64,000 bases of DNA from Rhodoferax sp. (GTDB taxonomy: Bacteria; Pseudomonadota; Gammaproteobacteria; Burkholderiales; Burkholderiaceae_C), in contig NZ_JANXMU010000025.1 of the NCBI RefSeq assembly GCF_025354435.1, positions 1-64,000 on the forward strand, written 5' to 3'. Under the pieces are notes generated by a model that saw only the letters and a list, made by a program, of their open reading frames with translations, was not told the origin of the DNA and did not search any database. The position numbers and the translations under genes were made by a program. Shown here piece by piece: positions 60,575 through 64,000 of the stretch (within the stretch, counting starts at the first letter, position 1; each line of letters starts with the position of its first letter).

Positions 60575-61780
60575 ATGGAAAACACAACAACAACCCCCGC
60601 TGCATCTGCTGCCACGGCCGCGCCTTCGGGCCTGAGCTTCTTCAAGAGCAACCTGCGTGAATACGGCATGCTGCTGTCGCTGGTGGCCATCATGGGCTTC
60701 TTCCAGTTCATGACCGACGGCACGCTGATGCAGCCGCTGAACCTGACCAACCTGGTGCTGCAAAACAGCTACATCGTCATCATGGCGCTGGGCATGCTGC
60801 TGGTGATCGTGGCGGGCCACATCGATCTGTCGGTGGGCTCCATCGTCGGCTTTGTCGGCGCGGTGGCCGCCGTGCTGATGGTCAACTACAACTGGCACTA
60901 CCTGCCCACGGCCATCGTCTGCCTAGCGGTCGGCGGGTTGATTGGTGCGGCGCAGGGCTACTTTGTGGCCTTCTTCCGTATACCGTCCTTCATCGTGACG
61001 CTGGCGGGCATGCTGGTGTTTCGCGGTTTGGCGCTGGCGCTGCTGCAAGGGCAGTCGGTAGGTCCATTCCCCGACACCTTCCAGTCGCTCAGTTCGGGTT
61101 TCATTCCCGATCTGTTCAGCTCTGAAGGCCTGCGCCTGACATCCCTCTTGCTGGGCGTGCTGGTAGCACTGGCGCTGGTGGTGGCGGGTATCCGCGCACG
61201 TGCCAACCAGCAAAAGCACGGCGTGACCGGCGAACCCACGGCCTTTTTCTGGGGCAAAATGGTGATCTTCTCGGCCCTGCTGATCACCTTCAGCTACATG
61301 CTGGCATCGTACAAGGGACTGCCCAATGTGCTCATCGTCATGGCGCTGTTGATTGCGGTGTTTGACTTTGTGACCAGCCGCACCACCATTGGCCGCCGCG
61401 TCTACGCCCTGGGCGGCAACGAAAAAGCGGCCAAGCTGTCGGGCATCAAAACCGAGCGCCTGGCCTTCTACACCTTCATCAACATGGGCGTGCTGGCCGC
61501 GCTGGCCGGGCTGGTGTTTGCCGCACGGCTGAATACCGCCACGCCCAAGGGCGGCTTGGGTTTTGAGCTGGATGTGATTGCCGCCTGCTTCATCGGCGGA
61601 GCCTCGGCTTCGGGCGGTGTGGGCAAGGTGATGGGCGCGGTGATTGGTGCTTTCATCATGGGCGTGATGAACAACGGCATGTCTATCATGGGCATCGGCA
61701 TCGACTACCAGCAGATCATCAAGGGCTTGGTGTTGTTGGCCGCCGTGTTTGTAGACGTGTACAACAAAAACAAGGGATGA
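60575..61780 (+). CDS. gguB: sugar ABC transporter permease
   Basis: This 401-residue CUT2 permease has about ten membrane segments. Family motifs are VIVAGHIDLSVGSIVGFVGA, FRIPSFIVTLAGMLVFRGLA, VYALGGNEKAAKLSGIKTER and VIAACFIGGASASGGVGKVM. The N-terminus is rich in Thr and Ala. Starts 24 bp after gguA. Its stop overlaps the next start as ATGA, so ytfR is translationally coupled to it. Confidence 0.94.
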   Translation: MENTTTTPAASAATAAPSGLSFFKSNLREYGMLLSLVAIMGFFQFMTDGTLMQPLNLTNLVLQNSYIVIMALGMLLVIVAGHIDLSVGSIVGFVGAVAAVLMVNYNWHYLPTAIVCLAVGGLIGAAQGYFVAFFRIPSFIVTLAGMLVFRGLALALLQGQSVGPFPDTFQSLSSGFIPDLFSSEGLRLTSLLLGVLVALALVVAGIRARANQQKHGVTGEPTAFFWGKMVIFSALLITFSYMLASYKGLPNVLIVMALLIAVFDFVTSRTTIGRRVYALGGNEKAAKLSGIKTERLAFYTFINMGVLAALAGLVFAARLNTATPKGGLGFELDVIAACFIGGASASGGVGKVMGAVIGAFIMGVMNNGMSIMGIGIDYQQIIKGLVLLAAVFVDVYNKNKG

Positions 61781-63271
61781 CAGGTACTAGCGCACTGCCC
61801 GTGCTGGAGCTCACGGGCATCGACAAAGAGTTTGCCGGTAATCCTGTGCTCCGTGGTGTGCAACTGCGCCTGTACCCTGGTGAAATCCACGCCCTGATGG
61901 GGCAGAACGGCGCAGGCAAGTCCACGCTGATCAAGGTGCTGACCGGCGTGCTGGAGTCCAGTGGTGGGCAGATGCTACTGATGGGCCAGCCCATCCGGCC
62001 CGATTCGCCCCTGGCGGCCCAAAAGCTGGGCATCAGCACTGTCTACCAGGAGGTCAACCTCTGCCCGAATCTGTCGGTGGTCGAGAACGTGTTTGCCGGG
62101 CGCTTCCCGCGCCTGGGGTGGATGCAAGGCTATCGCATCGACTGGGCCACCGTGCACCGCCGCAGCCGTGAGCTCTTGGCCCGCATCGGGCTGGACATCG
62201 ACGTGACGCAGCTGCTGTCCACCTACCCGGTGGCGGTGCAGCAACTGGTGGTCATCGCCCGTGCACTGGGTGTGGAATCCAAGGTGCTGATTCTGGACGA
62301 ACCCACCTCCAGCCTGGACGAAGACGAGGTGCAAAAGCTGTTTGAAGTGCTGCGCCGCTTGCGGGGTGAGGGCCTGGCGATTGTGTTTGTGTCGCACTTT
62401 TTGAACCAAGTCTATGCCATTTCCGACCGCATCACCGTGCTGCGCAACGGCGAGTGGGTGGGTGAATGGATGGCCGATGCCTTGCCGCCCCAGGCTCTGA
62501 TCTCCGCCATGCTGGGCCGTGAATTCGCGGTGCAAAACGCCCATGCCGGGCAGCAGCGCGACAGCGCCCAGGCTGTGGTGCTGCCGCAAACCCAGGGCCT
62601 GGGCCAGGCCGGGCGCTTGCAGCCGGTGGACTTGAAGCTGCATGCGGGCGAGGTGCTGGGGCTGGCGGGCCTGCTGGGTGCGGGCCGTACCGAGTTGGCG
62701 CGCTTGCTGTTTGGCCTGGAGGCATCCGACAAAGGTAGCCTGCAGATCGACGGTCAGACCGTACAGCTCAGCAACCCCGCAGACGCGGTGCAGTTTGGCA
62801 TAGCCCTGTGCCCCGAAGAGCGCAAAACCGACGGCATCGTCGCCGAGCTGTCGGTGCGCGAAAACATTGCCCTGGCGCTGCAGGCGCGGCTGGGTGTACG
62901 CAAGTTTTTGAGCATCGCCGAGCAGACCACGTTGGCCGAGCATTTCGTCAAAACCTTAGGCATCAAAACTGCCAGCATTGAAACGCCCATCGGCCTGCTG
63001 TCGGGTGGCAACCAGCAAAAAGCGGTGATTGCCCGCTGGCTGGCCACCGACCCGTGGCATCGACGTGGCGGCCAAGCAGGAAATCATGGAAGAAATTCTG
63101 CGCCTGGCGCGCGGCGGCATGGCCGTGCTGTTCATCTCCAGCGAGATGAGCGAGGTGGTGCGCGTGTCCGACCGCATTGCCGTGCTGCGCGACCGCCGCA
63201 AAGTAGGGGAGCTGCCCGGTGGCAGTTCTGAAGACGAAGTCTACGAAATGATTGCCGCCGACCATGTTTAA
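61777..63271 (+). pseudogene. ytfR: YtfR-type sugar ABC ATPase, frameshifted by loss of the second Walker B
   Basis: The first 425 codons encode a normal CUT2 ATPase: domain 1 Walker [33 protein letters not shown], and in domain 2 [20 protein letters not shown]. Directly after this the frame reads WHRRGGQAG. The expected LLILDEPT segment is absent, and RGIDVAAKQEIMEEILRLAR continues in another frame at 63054. The pattern fits a deletion of about 29 bp at 63051-63054 between ACCCG-like sequences. The downstream part (FISSEMSEVVRVSDRIAVLR) is otherwise intact to the stop. Without the conserved Asp-Glu of domain 2 and with a shifted C-terminus the transporter should not work. Confidence 0.87.
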
Positions 63272-64000
63272 GACCTTTTTACGGCACCCGCGGGCGTGGC
63301 CCTTGCTGACCCTGCTATTACTTTTGATAGTGAACGTAGTTTTTAATCCCGGCTTTTTGCACATCGAGTGGCGCGACGGCCACCTGTACGGCAGCTTGAT
63401 CGACATCCTGAACCGGGCCGCACCGCTGGTGCTGGTATCGCTGGGCATGACGCTGGTGATTGCCACCCGGGGCATCGACATTTCTGTGGGCGCGGTGGTG
63501 GCGATTTCCGCCGCGCTGGCTGCCTGGATGATTGGTGGCGCGCTGGTGGTGCAAGACGGCGTGGCGGTGCACGCCAGTCGCTTCCCCATGCCGCTGGTAA
63601 TTCTGGCCGCCCTGGGTGTGGCGGTGGTGTGTGGCCTGTGGAATGGCGTGCTGGTAGCCCGTATTGGCATGCAGCCCATTATTGCCACGCTGATTTTGAT
63701 GGTGGCGGGACGGGGCATTGCCCAGCTGATCACCGGCGGGCAGATCATCACCATTTACTACGCACCGTTTTTCTTTTTAGGTAGTGGCTATTTGGCGGGC
63801 TTGCCGTTCTCGCTGTTCATCGTGGCCCTGGTGTATGGCGTGCTGCATCTGGCCATGACGCGCACGGCCCTGGGCTTGTTTATCCAGGCGGTGGGCATCA
63901 ACCCGGTGGCAGCGCGCGGCGTGGGCATCCAGGCACGTAAGTTGACGGTGTGGGTGTATGCATTTTGCGGGTTTTGTGCAGGTGTGGCGGGACTGCTCAT
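63264..64000 (+). CDS. ytfT: YtfT-type sugar ABC permease (3' end outside window)
   Basis: The gene overlaps the ytfR stop and is open to the window edge for 245 codons. It begins MFKTFLRHPRAWPLLTLLLL. Family segments are LGMTLVIATRGIDISVGAVV, VARIGMQPIIATLILMVAGR, GIAQLITGG and AVGINPVAARGVGIQARKLT. It matches the YtfT permease of the galactofuranose importer in length so far and motif order. The partner permease YjfF would be expected next, beyond the window. No damage is seen in it. Confidence 0.88.
   Translation, partial: MFKTFLRHPRAWPLLTLLLLLIVNVVFNPGFLHIEWRDGHLYGSLIDILNRAAPLVLVSLGMTLVIATRGIDISVGAVVAISAALAAWMIGGALVVQDGVAVHASRFPMPLVILAALGVAVVCGLWNGVLVARIGMQPIIATLILMVAGRGIAQLITGGQIITIYYAPFFFLGSGYLAGLPFSLFIVALVYGVLHLAMTRTALGLFIQAVGINPVAARGVGIQARKLTVWVYAFCGFCAGVAGLL

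Overview
The window is 64 kb of GC-rich bacterial chromosome, best explained as a betaproteobacterium of the order Burkholderiales, probably Comamonadaceae (Rhodoferax/Acidovorax-like). The support is the conserved rpsF-priB-rpsR-rplI followed by dnaB, the LysR/MFS-rich accessory content, a PEP-CTERM protein, and many copies of a short intergenic repeat (GCC-N-CTAGCG ... TAGCTATCAAAA) that I associate with this family. The family assignment is inference; the gene content is read directly.

Layout. 0-3.8 kb: the end of a FixJ-like response regulator, an MHS-family transporter, and a LysR regulator divergent from an NAD(P)-binding oxidoreductase. 3.8-7.2 kb: two uncharacterised genes, then a photoactive yellow protein (PYP) homologue followed directly by a PAS-GGDEF-EAL protein, a candidate blue-light/c-di-GMP module. 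7.2-20.9 kb: esterase plus extradiol dioxygenase with a divergent LysR, a PhyH-type oxygenase, two HDOD proteins, a PEP-CTERM gene interrupted by a stop codon, a DnaQ-like exonuclease/GIY-YIG fusion, AlkB, a VOC protein, a GAF-LuxR regulator with an FAD-linked oxidase, and a secreted creatininase-like/beta-propeller pair. 21.3-27.9 kb: a complete CUT1-type sugar ABC importer (binding protein, two permeases, ATPase) with a cytoplasmic GH2 glycosidase in the same operon.

28.2-34.3 kb: SMR efflux protein, then glutamate decarboxylase, an AspT-family antiporter and a convergent YdeP-type molybdopterin oxidoreductase; together they look like an acid-resistance set. 34.4-41 kb: DUF6404 protein, RNase HI, a damaged IS5-family element, an SDR, a universal stress protein, a chromate transporter carrying one of the intergenic repeats inside its coding sequence, and two translationally coupled HupE/UreJ proteins. 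41.6-51.9 kb: core genes ppsA, a fused sodium:solute symporter, rpsF-priB-rpsR-rplI, dnaB, a threonine dehydratase-like enzyme, serS and tRNA-Ser(CGA).

52-64 kb: an MFS exporter with divergent LysR, an orphan ParA, an SDR, and an interleaved pair of sugar ABC systems. The ChvE-GguA-GguB (multiple monosaccharide) genes are intact. The YtfQ/YtfR (galactofuranose-type) genes and the GbpR-type LysR regulator that would normally face them are damaged: a +1 frameshift in an A8 tract, an apparent 29-bp loss of the second Walker B motif, and two deletions in the regulator. YtfT is intact as far as the window shows. This selective damage is the clearest genome-dynamics signal in the window. The PYP/c-di-GMP pair is the most attractive candidate signalling system.
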